This document shows, piece after piece, positions 9,007 through 20,300 of a stretch of 64,000 nt of DNA (its first letter is position 1; every line of letters begins with the position of its first letter). The notes under the pieces were generated by a model that worked only from the letters and a program-made list of their open reading frames with translations, was not told where the DNA came from and ran no database searches. Both the position numbers and the translations under genes were made by a program. The stretch is from Microbacterium invictum (GTDB lineage: Bacteria > Actinomycetota > Actinomycetes > Actinomycetales > Microbacteriaceae), in contig NZ_CP139779.1 in NCBI RefSeq assembly GCF_034421375.1, forward strand, positions 1,302,001-1,366,000, written 5' to 3'.

Positions 9007-9628
9007 GGCCGACCCGAGGCTGCTCGAGGCGCATGACCTCGCGCTCACGGCGCTGCACGAGATCACGCCGCCCGAGACGATCGGCGAGCCCGCCGGGGTG
9101 AAGGTCGAGGATGACGGGGTCGTCTCGCTCCGGTTCGAGAACCGCCTGCACGGCTACCCGGGGTGGTTCTGGACGGTGAGCCTCGCCCGTGTCGACGACG
9201 CCGAGCCGACCGTGCTCGAGGCCGAGCTGCTGCCGGGTGATGGTGCGCTGCTCGCCCCCGACTGGGTTCCGTGGGCGGTGCGCCTGGCGGAGTATCAGGC
9301 CGCCCAGGCCGCGGCCGTCGATGACGCCGAGGAGGAGGACGAGGACGTCGACGACGACGAGGAGTTCGACGACGACGCGGACGTCGACGACCTGGATGAC
9401 CTCGACGCGACCGACTTCGATGCGGACGGGTCGCCCATCCTCCACGCCGGGGATCTCGACGGTGTCGACATCGACGAGCTCGCCGACGATGACGAGGCCG
9501 ACGATGAGGATGTCGACGGCGGGGATGCTGACGAAGACGAAGACGATGACTCGGACGAAGACGACGACGACGTCACCGATGACGACGACGACGAGGCATC
9601 CGACGACGAGGAGCCGGACGAGGACTGA
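8990..9628 (+). CDS. DUF3027 family protein with very acidic C-terminal tail
   Basis: 212 residues. The N-terminal about 105 residues carry the DUF3027 pattern (LRFENRLHGYPGWFWTVSLARVD; LAPDWVPWAVRL). The C-terminal half is almost entirely Asp and Glu with short hydrophobic spacers and is certainly disordered. DUF3027 has no established biochemical function. The ATG at 8990 lies inside the end of the cold-shock gene, so the pair are translationally linked; this adjacency recurs in actinobacteria as far as I recall. The repetitive acidic coding creates long spurious frames on the other strand. Confidence 0.85.
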   Translation: MTSKPEADPRLLEAHDLALTALHEITPPETIGEPAGVKVEDDGVVSLRFENRLHGYPGWFWTVSLARVDDAEPTVLEAELLPGDGALLAPDWVPWAVRLAEYQAAQAAAVDDAEEEDEDVDDDEEFDDDADVDDLDDLDATDFDADGSPILHAGDLDGVDIDELADDDEADDEDVDGGDADEDEDDDSDEDDDDVTDDDDDEASDDEEPDED

Positions 9629-9652
9629 GTCGGGGCGCCGGGCCCCGGGGTC

Positions 9653-11612
<1,960 letters not shown>

Positions 11613-11785
11613 CTTATTCGTTACCTTCGGGTAGCCTCTGAGAGTCCACAGGCGAGAAGCCCGCCGACGGACTCCGCGTGAATTGCCTCATCGGCTCGTC
11701 GTTCACGCGGCCCGCCCCGCACATCGTGCCCCCACACTGAGTGTCGACGAGCCAGCGCAGAAATGCGCAGAGGCGCCGGAGGACA

Positions 11786-12712
11786 ATGGCCGATCATCAC
11801 CACACCCCCGATTCCCCGTCGGCGACCGACGGACCGGGGCTCGAACGCCGAGACCGCACCCGACGCAAGCCCTCGGCCCGCACCACATCCCTGAAGACCG
11901 CCCGCCCGGCCGTCGTCGCCCCCGCCGCCCCGCCGAGGAGCAGGCGCCCGCGATCGGGCCGCAAACCGGCGCGGACCCTCGTCATCCTGACCATGGTCGG
12001 CGGACTCATCGCCACCGTGGCACTGCCGGCCTACGCCGCCGTCGAGAGCGCGACCGCCGATCCGATGACGCTGCAGCAGGTGGCCGTCGACGACGCCCAG
12101 TCGCTCGTCGTCGCCTCCGACGCCGGAGCGGCCGAGCTCTCGCGCAGCAGCTACTCCGCCACCACCGCGGAGGAGATCGAGAAGAAGAAGGCCGAAGAGG
12201 CCGCCGCCGAGCGTGCGCGCATCGCCGCCGAGCTCGCGGCCTCCGCCGCATCGTCGTCATCCTCGTCCTCGGGCTCGCGCGCCAACGTCGACCTCTCGAT
12301 GGTCGCCCCCGGCACCGGCGAGGTGCGCTGGCCGCTGACGGGCTTCACCGTCGGCGACCGCACCTTCGCACGCGGCGGCGCTCACATGGGCACCGACATG
12401 CTCGCCCCGTGCGGTGAGCCGCTGTTCGCCGCAGCTGCAGGTGTCGTCCGCGTCTCGCAGGAGAGCTACGGCGGCTACGGTGTGGCCGTCACCATCGACC
12501 ACGTCATCAATGGCCAGCGCGTCTCGACGCTCTACGGTCACATGACCTACGGCAGCCGCGCCGTCCAGGCCGGGCAGACCGTCTCGGCCGGGCAGATCAT
12601 CGGCCTCGTGGGCAGCACCGGTCGCTCGACCGCGTGCCACCTGCACTTCGAGACCTACATCAACGGCTCGGTCGTCGACTCCTACGAATGGCTCCTCGCC
12701 AACGCAGGCTGA
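11786..12712 (+). CDS. Secreted or membrane-anchored M23 family metallopeptidase
   Basis: 308 residues. A basic N-terminal stretch leads into one hydrophobic segment (about residues 70-92, ending LPAYAAV) that is a signal peptide or anchor. A coiled-coil, Ala/Glu-rich linker and a Ser-rich stretch follow, and then the lysostaphin-type M23 domain with zinc ligands HMGTDM (H-x3-D) and HLHF (H-x-H). It probably cleaves or regulates peptidoglycan. ATG 11786 is chosen because GGAGGA lies just before it, whereas a GTG 45 nt upstream has no such signal. A perfect hairpin terminator follows the stop. Confidence 0.88.
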   Translation: MADHHHTPDSPSATDGPGLERRDRTRRKPSARTTSLKTARPAVVAPAAPPRSRRPRSGRKPARTLVILTMVGGLIATVALPAYAAVESATADPMTLQQVAVDDAQSLVVASDAGAAELSRSSYSATTAEEIEKKKAEEAAAERARIAAELAASAASSSSSSSGSRANVDLSMVAPGTGEVRWPLTGFTVGDRTFARGGAHMGTDMLAPCGEPLFAAAAGVVRVSQESYGGYGVAVTIDHVINGQRVSTLYGHMTYGSRAVQAGQTVSAGQIIGLVGSTGRSTACHLHFETYINGSVVDSYEWLLANAG

Positions 12713-12732
12713 CGCGCAGCAAAGAATGACGA

Positions 12733-12757
12733 GGGCGCCGGGGCATCCCCGGCGCCC
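12733..12757 (+). terminator. Hairpin terminator after the M23 peptidase gene
   Basis: A perfect 11-bp GC stem (12733-12743 with 12747-12757) and 3-nt loop, flanked by a further 5-bp GACGA/TCGTC pairing, lies 20 nt after the peptidase stop codon. Confidence 0.8.
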
Positions 12758-12865
12758 TTCGTCGTTTCTCGACACGTCATGCGATGTTCACGTCGCTGAA
12801 CCCCCGGGCGTGTCGCGTGTATTAGCCTGAGGTCAGCTGACGCTCTAGAGAAGCGGAGGGAGCCG

Positions 12866-12976
12866 ATGGACGGCGTACCACGTATCCGAACCATGGATGC
12901 GTTGGGCCTGCTCGTCCTTCGGCATCATGTCGATGGAGGCCACGGTGTGACCGTGGCGCCAAGGCGCTGTCTGTAG
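12866..12976 (+). CDS. Small ORF (36 codons) whose stop lies in a terminator hairpin
   Basis: An ATG preceded by GGAGGGAGCC opens a 36-codon frame (begins MDGVPRIRTMD, ends APRRCL) that stops with TAG at 12974-12976. The stop lies inside the loop and 3' arm of the following intrinsic terminator. A second perfect 8-bp hairpin (12939-12957) sits within the frame just before it. This geometry could be a translated leader controlling the HNH gene at 13065, or a small RNA in which the ORF is incidental. I recognise no family. Confidence 0.4.
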   Translation: MDGVPRIRTMDALGLLVLRHHVDGGHGVTVAPRRCL

Positions 12977-12990
12977 ACAGCGCCTTTTTT
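12961..12990 (+). terminator. Strong intrinsic terminator
   Basis: An 11-bp perfect stem (12961-12971 with 12976-12986), loop TGTA, with the T run continuing to 12990. It lies about 75 nt upstream of the HNH gene and overlaps the end of the 36-codon ORF. Confidence 0.85.
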
Positions 12991-13064
12991 CATGCCCTCA
13001 GCCCTCGAATCGTCACGAGTCGAATAACCGTGAAAGCCGTCCCGGCCATTCGAGGGGAACAGGA

Positions 13065-13562
13065 ATGCGCACACTGGTGCTGAATGCGGGCTACGAGCCC
13101 TTGGCCGTCGTGTCGTTCAAGCGAGCGCTCGTGCTCGTGATGAACGACAAGGCCACAGTCGTGGAGCACATCCACGGCGAGCCGGTCTGGGGAGCCGCCG
13201 GGTCGTACGACCGCCCCGCGGTCATCCTGCTGACCAGATACGTCCGCGTCCCGGGCAGCCGGCGCGTCCCGGTCACCCGGCGGGGCGTGCTCCGCCGCGA
13301 CGGGCACCGCTGCGGATACTGCGGCAAGTCCGCCTCGACGATCGATCACATCCTGCCGCGTTCGCGCGGCGGGGCGGATTCGTGGGAGAACCTCGTGGCC
13401 TGCTGCCTGCGATGCAACAACGTCAAGGGCGATCGCACCCCGCAGGAGATGTCGTGGGAGCTGCGCATCACCCCGCAGCCCCCGCGCGGCGGGCAGTGGA
13501 CCGTGCGCGGAACCGAGCGCTCCGACCCCCGCTGGGAGCCCTACCTGGCTCTCGCGGCCTGA
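13065..13562 (+). CDS. HNH endonuclease family protein
   Basis: 165 residues. The HNH nuclease core is clear: a zinc pair CGYC, the motif DHILPRSRGGADSWENLVACC, and a second zinc pair CLRC followed by N and K (CLRCNNVKGDRTP). The N-terminal half (TLVLNAGYEPLAVVSFKRAL) is characteristic of a conserved actinobacterial single-domain HNH family encoded in the core genome. Its physiological substrate is unknown. ATG 13065 follows GAGGGGAACAGG. The upstream terminator with the overlapping small ORF could regulate it. Confidence 0.85.
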   Translation: MRTLVLNAGYEPLAVVSFKRALVLVMNDKATVVEHIHGEPVWGAAGSYDRPAVILLTRYVRVPGSRRVPVTRRGVLRRDGHRCGYCGKSASTIDHILPRSRGGADSWENLVACCLRCNNVKGDRTPQEMSWELRITPQPPRGGQWTVRGTERSDPRWEPYLALAA

Positions 13563-13636
13563 GCGCCGCGGCGCAAGCGCTTTCGAAAACACGCCCGCAA
13601 CGCCGTCGACGGGCCGGGCGTTCGTAGCATCGACGG

Positions 13637-14923
13637 ATGCACACTGTTCGACGGATGCACACTGTCGCGCCACCCGCCGTCGCCCTCGGCTCCGTTCCCA
13701 TGCACCGCCTCGGCGAGGCCGTCGTCACGGTCGTCGGTGCCGACGACGAGCCGATCGCGAACGCCGACGTCACGATCACCCAGATACGCCACGACTTCGC
13801 CTTCGGCAACACCGGATTCGACGTCGGCGACGGCGAAGACCTCACCGGCGAGTGGCAGCTGACCGCCGCGGAGGCCGAGCTCTGGCTTCAGATTCACAAC
13901 GCCGCGACCCTGCCGTTCTACTGGGGAAGGTTCGAGCCGACCCGCGGGGCGCCGCGCACGGCCGAGATGCGCCGGACCGCGCAGTGGCTGCGACAGCGCG
14001 GCGTCGCACTGAAGGGGCATCCCCTCGTCTGGCACACCGTGACCGCGCCGTGGCTGCTCGACCTCGACCTCGATGAGATCGAGCGGGCGCAGCGGGAGCG
14101 CATCCGGCGCGACGTCGCCGACTTCGCCGGGCTCGTCGACACCTGGGACGCCATCAACGAGACCGTGATCATGCCGGTCTTCGACAACGGCGACAACGGC
14201 ATCACGCGCCTGGCGAAAGACCGGGGGCGCCTGGCGATGCTGCGGCTGGCGTTCGACGAGGCGCGCGAGACCAACCCGAACGCCGTCCTCCTGGTGAACG
14301 ACTTCGACCTGTCGCCCGCGTACGAGCGCGTCATCGAAGAGATGATGGATGCCGGCATCCGGCCGGATGCGATCGGACTCCAGACGCACATGCACCAGGG
14401 GTACCGCGGTGAGGACGAGATCCTCGAGGTCGCCGACCGATTCGCGCGCTTCGGGCTGCCGCTGCACTTCACCGAGACGACCCTGCTCTCGGGCGACCTG
14501 ATGCCTCCCGAGATCGACGACCTCAACGACTATCAGGTCGATCACTGGCCGTCGACGCCGGAGGGCGAGGCCCGCCAGGCCGACGAGATCGAGCGGCACT
14601 ACCGGTCTCTCGTGTCGCATCCGGCGGTGGAGGCCGTCACCTACTGGGGCTTCAGCGACCGGGGCATGTGGCTCGGGGCTCCCGGCGGCCTCGTCCGGGC
14701 GGATGGCACGCCGAAGCCGTCCTTCGACGCGCTCCGGCGGCTCATCGCGGACGAGTGGTGGGTGACGCCGACGACGGTGCGCACCGATTCCGTGGGGCGC
14801 GTGACGCTCTCGGGCTTCCGGGGGGAGTACGCGGTGAGCGTTGCAGGTCAGCCGGCCGTGCCGCTCCGCCTCGGCCGCGACCTGCTGGCCGAGACGATCC
14901 GCGTGTCGCCCGCCGGCCCCTGA
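13637..14923 (+). CDS. GH10 family endo-1,4-beta-xylanase, no signal peptide
   Basis: 428 residues with a GH10 TIM-barrel catalytic domain. KGHPLVWHT is the substrate-binding region, the acid/base Glu is in WDAINET, and the nucleophile Glu is in LHFTETTL. A small beta-domain (about 20-55) precedes the barrel. There is no secretion signal, so an intracellular role on imported xylo-oligosaccharides, or an unconventional N-terminus, is likely. The start region contains an 18-bp tandem duplication with two in-frame ATGs (13637 and 13655), so the start is ambiguous by six residues. No xylan-uptake genes adjoin it. Confidence 0.88.
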   Translation: MHTVRRMHTVAPPAVALGSVPMHRLGEAVVTVVGADDEPIANADVTITQIRHDFAFGNTGFDVGDGEDLTGEWQLTAAEAELWLQIHNAATLPFYWGRFEPTRGAPRTAEMRRTAQWLRQRGVALKGHPLVWHTVTAPWLLDLDLDEIERAQRERIRRDVADFAGLVDTWDAINETVIMPVFDNGDNGITRLAKDRGRLAMLRLAFDEARETNPNAVLLVNDFDLSPAYERVIEEMMDAGIRPDAIGLQTHMHQGYRGEDEILEVADRFARFGLPLHFTETTLLSGDLMPPEIDDLNDYQVDHWPSTPEGEARQADEIERHYRSLVSHPAVEAVTYWGFSDRGMWLGAPGGLVRADGTPKPSFDALRRLIADEWWVTPTTVRTDSVGRVTLSGFRGEYAVSVAGQPAVPLRLGRDLLAETIRVSPAGP

Positions 14924-14999
14924 TTCGAACATCCTCCGCGTTTCCCCGCGCAGAGGATGTCGGAGGCCCCTCCTACGCTCACCACAGGCGTTGAGTTCG

Positions 15000-15015
15000 T
15001 AGAACACATGTTCTA
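15000..15015. promoter_or_regulatory. LexA/SOS box upstream of imuA'
   Basis: TAGAAC-N4-GTTCTA, with perfect inverted half-sites containing the GAAC-N4-GTTC core of Gram-positive and actinobacterial LexA operators. It sits 17 nt before the proposed GTG start of imuA' and ahead of the whole mutasome operon. SOS control is the expected and known pattern for this cassette. Confidence 0.88.
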
Positions 15016-15031
15016 CCCTGTGGAGGTGAGG

Positions 15032-15739
15032 GTGATCGTGCAGAGCGAGGCGACCCGCGACGAGGTTCGCGGCGAAGTGCATCGCCTTCGCGCGCAGCTC
15101 GAGCGCGTGCAGGGCCGCCGGATGGATGCTCCGGTGCTGCCGGTCCTCGCCCCGCTGACCGGCATCCTGCCCGGGGGAGGGCTGCGCACCGGGTCGGCCT
15201 ACTCGCTCACCCGCTCCGCCTCGCTGCTGGCGGCGCTGCTGGCCGGTCCCTCGCAGGACGGCACCTGGTGCGCCGTGGTGGGCATGCCCGACTTCGGCAT
15301 CGAAGCCGCCGAGAGCGCGGGCGTGGATCTGTCCCACCTCGTCCTTGTTCCCGAGCCCGGTCCCCGCTGGCTGGCGGTCGCCGCCACCCTCGCCGAGGTC
15401 ATCCCCGTGGTGGCGGTGCGCCCGGCGTCCCGCACGACGAATGCCGAGGTGTCCCGGCTGGGGGCGCGCCTGCGGGATCGCGCAGCGGTGCTGCTGGTGC
15501 AGGGGCCGTGGCCCCAGGCCGAGGCCTCGCTCGACCTCGCCGAGCCGGAGTGGTCGGGGGTGGGGCGCGGCCATGGATACCTGGCGGCGCGCGAGGTCAC
15601 GATCGATGCGCGCAGCCGGCGGTGGCCGATGCCCCGGCGGGCGCGGATGCTGCTGCCCGCGGCCGACGGCGTCGTCGGTGCCGCCGGGTCGGAGGCGGCG
15701 TCGGTTCCGGCTCTTCCCCGTCTCGAGGCGGTCGGCTGA
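15032..15739 (+). CDS. imuA': ImuA'-type SOS mutagenesis accessory protein
   Basis: 235 residues, a RecA-like-fold protein that replaces ImuA in actinobacterial mutasomes (PVLAPLTGILPGGGLRTGSAYSLT near the N-terminus). It interacts with ImuB and supports DnaE2-dependent translesion synthesis in mycobacteria. The GTG at 15032 is chosen because GGAGG lies 5 nt upstream and the LexA box is further upstream; earlier in-frame starts would place the operator inside the gene. Its TGA overlaps the ATG of imuB by one base. Annotation is by context plus family resemblance. Confidence 0.85.
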   Translation: MIVQSEATRDEVRGEVHRLRAQLERVQGRRMDAPVLPVLAPLTGILPGGGLRTGSAYSLTRSASLLAALLAGPSQDGTWCAVVGMPDFGIEAAESAGVDLSHLVLVPEPGPRWLAVAATLAEVIPVVAVRPASRTTNAEVSRLGARLRDRAAVLLVQGPWPQAEASLDLAEPEWSGVGRGHGYLAAREVTIDARSRRWPMPRRARMLLPAADGVVGAAGSEAASVPALPRLEAVG

Positions 15740-17307
15740 TGCGCCCCGACGCCCCGGTGCGCAGTCTCGTGCTGTGGTTCCCGGATTGGCCCGTGGCGGC
15801 GCTGGCGCGGGATGCCGCCGGCTCGGCGCCTGAGGGCGACGACACCCCGGTGGCCGTCATCGCCGGGGGGATGGTCACCTCCTGCTCGGCGACGGCCCGT
15901 GCGGAGGGCGTCCGCCGTGGGCAGCGTCGCCGCGACGCGCAGTCCCGATGCCCGGGACTGCGCGTGGTCGACGCCGACGAGGCCCGCGATCACCGGGCGT
16001 TCGCGCCGCTCGTCGCGGCGCTGGAAGAGCGGGCGCCGGGGGTGCAGATCATCCGCCCGGGACTGTGCGCGCTGCGCGCGCGGGGGCCGGCCCGGTACTA
16101 CGGGGGCGAGACCGAGGCCGCCCGCGTGCTCCTGGGCACGGTCCGCGCCCACGGTGTCGTCGACGCGCGCGCCGGCATCGCCGACGGCCCTTTCACCGCC
16201 GAGCAGGCCGCCCGCATCACCCGCGCCTCCGATCCGGTGTCGATCGTTCCCACCGGGGGAGCGGCGGGGTTCCTCGCCCCGCTCCCGATCACCGCGCTCG
16301 CCGATGCCGATGTCGTGGCGCTGCTGGCGCGGCTGGGGGTGCAGACCCTCGGCGACTTCAGCCGTCTGGACGCCGAGCGGGTGCGAGAACGCCTCGGAGA
16401 GCCGGGGATGCGGCTGCACCGGTTGGCGTCGGGGCTGGATTCGCGTCCCGTCGAACCGCGCGTGCCCCCGCCCGAGCTGCACCGCGAGGTCGCCTTCGAG
16501 CCGCCCCTCGAGATCGCCGAGCAGGTGGCGTTCGCCCTGCGCATCGCGGCCGACGAGTTCATCGCGCGCCTCGGCGCGATCGACCTCGTCTGCACCGAGC
16601 TGAGGGTCGAGCTCACCGGCGACCGTGGAGAGCGCAGCGAACGGGTGTGGCTGCACCCGCACTCCTTCGACGCGGCGGCGGTCGTCGACCGGGTGAGATG
16701 GCAGCTGGCCGAAGAGGCGACGGGTGACGACGGGGGAGTGCTGGCCAGCGGCGTGGCGCTCGTGCGCATCTCTCCCGAGGCGGTGGACGCCGCCTCGCAC
16801 CACGCCCCGGCGATGTTCGGCGCCGGCACCGATGAGCGGGTCCATCACGTCCTGTCGCGGGTGCAGGCGATGCTCGGTCATCGCGGCGTGCTGACCGCCG
16901 AGGTGGGAGGGGGCAGGTGGCTCGCCGAGCGTCAGGTGCTCGTGCCGTGGGGCGATCGCACCGTCCTGACTGCGGAGCGCACCCGGCCCTGGCCGGGGAG
17001 CCTCCCCGACCCTCTCCCCGGCACCGTCTTCCCCGAACCGGTGCCGGTGCGCGTCGTCACCGGCGAGGGTTCACCGGTCGCCGTCGACGAGCGCGACCGG
17101 ATGACGGCGACTCCTGCGGTGCTGGTGGAATCCGGGCGCCCCCGGGCGATCCGGGAGTGGGCGGGTCCGTGGCCGATCGTGGAGCGCACGTGGGATGCCG
17201 CCCGCAGCCGCCGGGCGCACCGGTTCCAGGTGGTCGACGCCGACCGCACGGCCTGGCTGCTGGTGTGCGCGGGCGGCTCGTGGATCGCCGAGGGCCGCTA
17301 TGACTGA
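15739..17307 (+). CDS. imuB: ImuB, catalytically inactive Y-family polymerase homologue
   Basis: 522 residues. The N-terminus (LVLWFPDWPVAAL) and the helix-hairpin-helix region (GVQTLGDFSRLDAERVRERLG) match Y-family polymerases, but the acidic active-site pattern of DinB is not present, as in known ImuB proteins, which bridge the beta clamp and DnaE2. It overlaps imuA' by one base and is followed after 21 nt by dnaE2, so the three genes form one SOS operon. Confidence 0.92.
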   Translation: MRPDAPVRSLVLWFPDWPVAALARDAAGSAPEGDDTPVAVIAGGMVTSCSATARAEGVRRGQRRRDAQSRCPGLRVVDADEARDHRAFAPLVAALEERAPGVQIIRPGLCALRARGPARYYGGETEAARVLLGTVRAHGVVDARAGIADGPFTAEQAARITRASDPVSIVPTGGAAGFLAPLPITALADADVVALLARLGVQTLGDFSRLDAERVRERLGEPGMRLHRLASGLDSRPVEPRVPPPELHREVAFEPPLEIAEQVAFALRIAADEFIARLGAIDLVCTELRVELTGDRGERSERVWLHPHSFDAAAVVDRVRWQLAEEATGDDGGVLASGVALVRISPEAVDAASHHAPAMFGAGTDERVHHVLSRVQAMLGHRGVLTAEVGGGRWLAERQVLVPWGDRTVLTAERTRPWPGSLPDPLPGTVFPEPVPVRVVTGEGSPVAVDERDRMTATPAVLVESGRPRAIREWAGPWPIVERTWDAARSRRAHRFQVVDADRTAWLLVCAGGSWIAEGRYD

Positions 17308-17328
17308 TCGATGCGGACGGGGCCGCTG

Positions 17329-20300
17329 ATGGGCTTCAACAACCCCGGCGTCCCCTGGTCGGAGCTCGAGCGCGTCCTCAGCGACCGGCGCCGACCGCGC
17401 AACGTCCCGGCCGGCGCCGACGGGGGCGACAGTCCCGCCTGGTCGCACAAGCGGGGACCCTACGTCCCGCCCACCATCGAGCGTCCGGCCGAGACGGTGC
17501 CGTATGCCGAACTGCATGCGCACTCGTCGTTCTCGTTCCTCGACGGCGCGTCCTCGCCGGAAGAACTGGCAGAGGAGGCCGAGCGTCTCGGCCTGCACGC
17601 CCTGGCCGTCACCGACCACGACGGGTTCTACGGCATCGTGCGCTTCGCCGAAGCCGCCGAGAAGCTGCAGGTGAAGACCGTGTTCGGGGCGGAGCTGTCA
17701 CTCGGTCATGACGACCGGGCGCCCACCCCCTCGCGGGCGGGTGACCCCGACCCCGAGGGGTCGCACCTGCTGGTCCTCGCCCGGGGGGAGGAGGGCTATC
17801 ACCGGCTCGCCGCCGCCCTCACCCGCGCCCAACTCTTGGGGTCTGAGAAGGGGCGTCCCGCCTACGATCTCGACGAGCTGGCCGCGCGGGCGGAGGGGCA
17901 CTGGGCGATTCTCACCGGATGCCGCAAGGGGGCCGTTCGCCGGGCGCTCGTCGACGACGGTCCGGCGGGCGCCGCCGCGGCGCTCGATCGCCTCGTCGCC
18001 CTGTTCGGCGCGGAGGCGGTGAACGTCGAGCTGATGGATCACGGCAACCCGACCGACACCCGCGACAACGACATCCTCGCCGCGCTCGCCCGGGAGCGCG
18101 GGCTCCCGGTGCTGGCGTCCAACAACGTCCACTACGCCGCCCCCGAGCGGGCGCGACTCGCCTCCGCCGTCGCGGCGATCCGCGCGCGCCGGGGGCTCGA
18201 CGAGCTCGACGGGTGGCTGCCCGCCCACGCCGCCGCGCACCTGCGCTCCGGCGCCGAGATGGCCGAGCGCTTCGCCCGCTACCCCGGAGCGGTGGCGCGG
18301 ACGGTGGAGCTCGCCGACGAGCTGGCATTTCCGCTCCGTCGCGCGCGCCCCGCACTGCCACGCCAGAAGGTGCCCGAGGGGCACACGCCGATGTCGTGGC
18401 TGCGGCACCTGGTGTGGGAGGCCGTTCCCCGCAAGTACCCCGACCTCTCGGCCGACAACCGCGCCCGCATCGAGCGCGAACTGCAGGTCATCGAGACGAA
18501 GGACTTCCCCGGCTACTTCCTCATCGTGCACGGCATCGTGCAAGAGGCGCGGCGCCGCGGCATCCTCTGTCAGGGCCGCGGATCGGCGGCCAACAGTGCG
18601 GTCTGCTACCTGCTCGATATCACCGCGGTCGACGCCATCGCCTACGAGCTGCCCTTCGAACGCTTCCTCTCCAGCCTCCGGGACGAAGAGCCCGACATCG
18701 ACGTCGACTTCGACTCCGATCGCCGCGAAGAGATCATCCAGTGGGTCTACGCCACCTATGGTCGCGACCGCGCCGCGCAGGTGGCCAACGTCATCCAGTA
18801 CCGCCCCAAGAACGCCGTCCGCGACGTCGCCAAAGCCCTCGGCTACTCCACCGGCCAGCAGGATGCCTGGTCGAAGCAGGTCGAGCGCTGGGGGGCGTCG
18901 CTGGAGTCGGGCCCCGACAACGACATCCCCGCCCAGGTGATCGAGTACGCCTCCGAGCTGCTGAAGGCCCCCCGCCACCTCGGCATCCACTCCGGAGGGA
19001 TGGTGCTCACCGACCGCCCCGTCGGCGAGGTCGTCCCCATCGAGCACGCCCGGATGGAGGACCGCACCGTCATCCAGTGGGACAAGGACGACGCGGCCTG
19101 GATGGGGCTGGTGAAGTTCGATCTGCTGGGCCTCGGGATGCTCGCTGCGCTGCAGTACTGCTTCGACATGGTCCACACCGCCACCGGTGAGCGGTGGGAG
19201 CTGGCGACGCTGCCCAAGGAAGAGCAGGCGGTGTACGACATGCTCTGCCGCGCCGACTCGATCGGGGTGTTCCAGGTGGAATCCCGTGCCCAGATGGGAC
19301 TTCTCCCGCGGCTGCAGCCGCGGCGGTTCTACGACCTCGTCGTGGAGATCGCCCTCATCCGCCCCGGTCCCATCCAGGGCGGGGCGGTGCACCCGTTCGT
19401 GCGGAGGAAGCTGGGCCAGGAGCCGGTGACCTACGCCCATCCGAAGCTCGCGCCGGTGCTGCAGCGCACTCTGGGAGTGCCGGTGTTCCAGGAGCAGCTC
19501 ATGCAGATGGCGATGGCCATCGGCGACTGCTCGGGTGAGGATGCCGACCTGCTGCGTCGTGCGATGGGATCCAAGCGCGGAGTCGAGCGCATCGAGTCGC
19601 TGCGCGAGCGGCTGTACGAGGGGATGGCGCGCAACGGCCTCGTCGGAGAAGATGCCGACGCGATCTACCGTCAGATCCAGGCGTTTGCGAACTTCGGCTT
19701 CGCCGAGTCGCACTCGCTGTCGTTCGGGCTCCTCGTCTACGCCAGCTCCTGGATCAAGCTGCACTATCCCGCGGCCTTCCTCGCCGGGCTCCTCCGCGCC
19801 CAGCCGATGGGGTTCTACTCGCCCGCGACCCTCGTCGCCGATGCGCGCCGGCACGGGGTCGAGGTGCAGCGCCCCGACCTGCTCCGCTCCGACGTGCACG
19901 CGACGCTCGAACCCGTCGGCGACGCGCGCGGCGCGACCGGCCGCCCCGAGTGCGCGCACCGGAACCAGCCTCCGGTGCCGGTGTTCGACCCGAAGGCGCC
20001 CGACGAGTCTGCCGCGCATCGGCGCGACGGCCATCACGCCGTGCGGCTGGGGCTCGCGGCGATCAAGGGGATCGGTGAGACCCTCGCGGCGAAGATCGTG
20101 ACCGAGCGACGGCAGCGGGGCGACTTCCGCGACATGCGGGATCTCGTCCGCCGGACCGGGGCCACCGCGGCGCACCTCGAGGCGCTCGCGACGGCGGGAG
20201 CGTTCGAGTGCTTCGGGATCACCCGCCGCGAGGCGCTGTGGATCGCCGGCTCCGCCGCACAGGATCGCGCCGAGTTCCTGCCCGATTCGATGGTCGCGGT

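Noticed and set aside
17698..20175. An 825-codon open frame on the minus strand
   Set aside because: Antisense to dnaE2, whose motifs are unambiguous; the frame has no recognisable domain.
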